A DNA stretch of 6,649 nucleotides, taken from contig JAKMCZ010000261.1 of NCBI GenBank assembly GCA_022428185.1, forward strand, positions 1-6,649, given 5' to 3'. The stretch is from Alphaproteobacteria bacterium (GTDB lineage: Bacteria; Pseudomonadota; Alphaproteobacteria; RS24). Below, piece after piece: positions 5,942 through 6,649 of the stretch. Below the pieces are notes generated by a model, which made no database searches, was not told the origin of the DNA, and was given only the letters and a program-made list of their open reading frames with translations. The position numbers and the translations under genes were made by a program. The first letter of the stretch is position 1, and every line of letters begins with the position of its first letter.

Positions 5942-6649
5942 CTAGCGATATTCGACGACCGCATCGCGGCGCAAATCGCGCAAGTGACGTCGTGCCATGA
6001 CCGAAATGCGTTGCGAGAAAATATTATCGGCAATCTGGTCGCGTGAAATATCGACCCCCAAATCATCTTTGCGGTCGCAAACAATATAGACGGTGGTTGC
6101 ATCGGCTGAGGTTTGCGGTGGGGCGACCGAGCCTGCCTCAAGCTGGGCGACGGCGACGGCAATCGCGCCGGGCAGATTGCGGAGTTCTTTCAATCCCGTG
6201 CGCTTTACGTCGGCAGAAAGTTTTTTGGCTTTGTTTTGCGCGCGACGACAGGTTTTGAAGTCATCGACAAATTCATCAATGCGTTTTGTTTTGACCGAGC
6301 TTGGAAATGATGCGGTCAGCACATCAAACTTGTTCTTGGCCGGATTATTGCCACCGGCGCGTTTGTCAACCAAAGCCAAAATATAAACGCCGCTGGTTGT
6401 CGGAATAGGCGACGAGATTTGTCCGGGCTGCATTCTTTGAACCATTTGCGACAGGCGCGGGTCTAGTTGGTCGGCTGAAATCCAACCCAACTGGCCGCCT
6501 TGCGATGCGGTCGGGGCAATCGAAAACTGCCGCGCCACCGCCGGAAAAGCCACACCGGACTGCAATTGCTTGACGATTTCATCGGATATTTGGCGCACCT
6601 GTTCTTCGGTAGAAAAATTATCAAGATTGAGCAAAATCTCGCTGACCAG
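5942..6649 (-). CDS. surA: SurA-type periplasmic peptidyl-prolyl isomerase/chaperone, N-terminal part outside the window
   Basis: SurA chaperones outer-membrane beta-barrel proteins across the periplasm to the BAM complex. The frame is open to the right edge, so the 235 visible residues are the C-terminal part; the TTG at 6634 is an internal Leu codon. The fragment opens inside a parvulin rotamase domain: VSEILLNLDN at 2-11, FPAVARQFSIAPTASQGGQLGW at 35-56, and SGVYILALVDKR at 86-97. A second region of about 90 residues follows (FDVLTASFPS to VYIVCDRKD); it resembles the position of a second parvulin domain but lacks the clear rotamase signatures. The protein ends in a basic helix, ARRHLRDLRRDAVVEYR, as SurA homologues do. 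The signal peptide and N-terminal chaperone domain are not visible. Position before rsmA supports the surA call. The start of the gene and the promoter lie outside the window. The stop is TAG at 5944-5942. Confidence 0.88.
   Translation of the reverse strand: MVSEILLNLDNFSTEEQVRQISDEIVKQLQSGVAFPAVARQFSIAPTASQGGQLGWISADQLDPRLSQMVQRMQPGQISSPIPTTSGVYILALVDKRAGGNNPAKNKFDVLTASFPSSVKTKRIDEFVDDFKTCRRAQNKAKKLSADVKRTGLKELRNLPGAIAVAVAQLEAGSVAPPQTSADATTVYIVCDRKDDLGVDISRDQIADNIFSQRISVMARRHLRDLRRDAVVEYR

Overview
The window is a stretch of ordinary chromosome with a housekeeping gene order, most consistent with an alphaproteobacterium of moderate G+C. The class-level call rests on two gene runs facing each other, fabG-acpP-fabF-mltG-gmk on the + strand and surA-rsmA on the - strand, an arrangement I recall from many Alphaproteobacteria. 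The protein motifs fit that call. Sequence alone does not let me go below class level.

Positions 1-4019 (+ strand) hold a fatty-acid and envelope operon. It begins with fabG, which has lost about 11 N-terminal residues to the window edge. After a 132-bp gap come acpP, fabF 11 bp later, mltG 2 bp after that, and gmk after a 43-bp gap. FabG and FabF reduce and elongate acyl chains carried on the acyl carrier protein AcpP. MltG is the inner-membrane lytic transglycosylase that cuts nascent peptidoglycan glycan strands. Gmk makes GDP from GMP. Membrane lipid supply, wall growth and nucleotide supply therefore sit in one growth-linked block.

Positions 4016-6649 (- strand) are read from the right edge leftwards: the C-terminal part of a SurA-type periplasmic peptidyl-prolyl isomerase, then rsmA (16S rRNA dimethyltransferase), then a zinc-dependent alcohol dehydrogenase. 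The spacings are 12 and 9 bp, so they look co-transcribed. The two runs meet tail to tail, with the stop codons of gmk and the dehydrogenase overlapping by 4 nt.

I found no CRISPR array, mobile element, RNA gene, phage gene or undescribed multi-gene system. What deserves a second look is how this block differs from the layout I recall: pdxA is absent between surA and rsmA, a yicC-family gene is absent between mltG and gmk, and an alcohol dehydrogenase sits at the convergence point. No gap exceeds about 135 bp, so nearly all of the window is coding.
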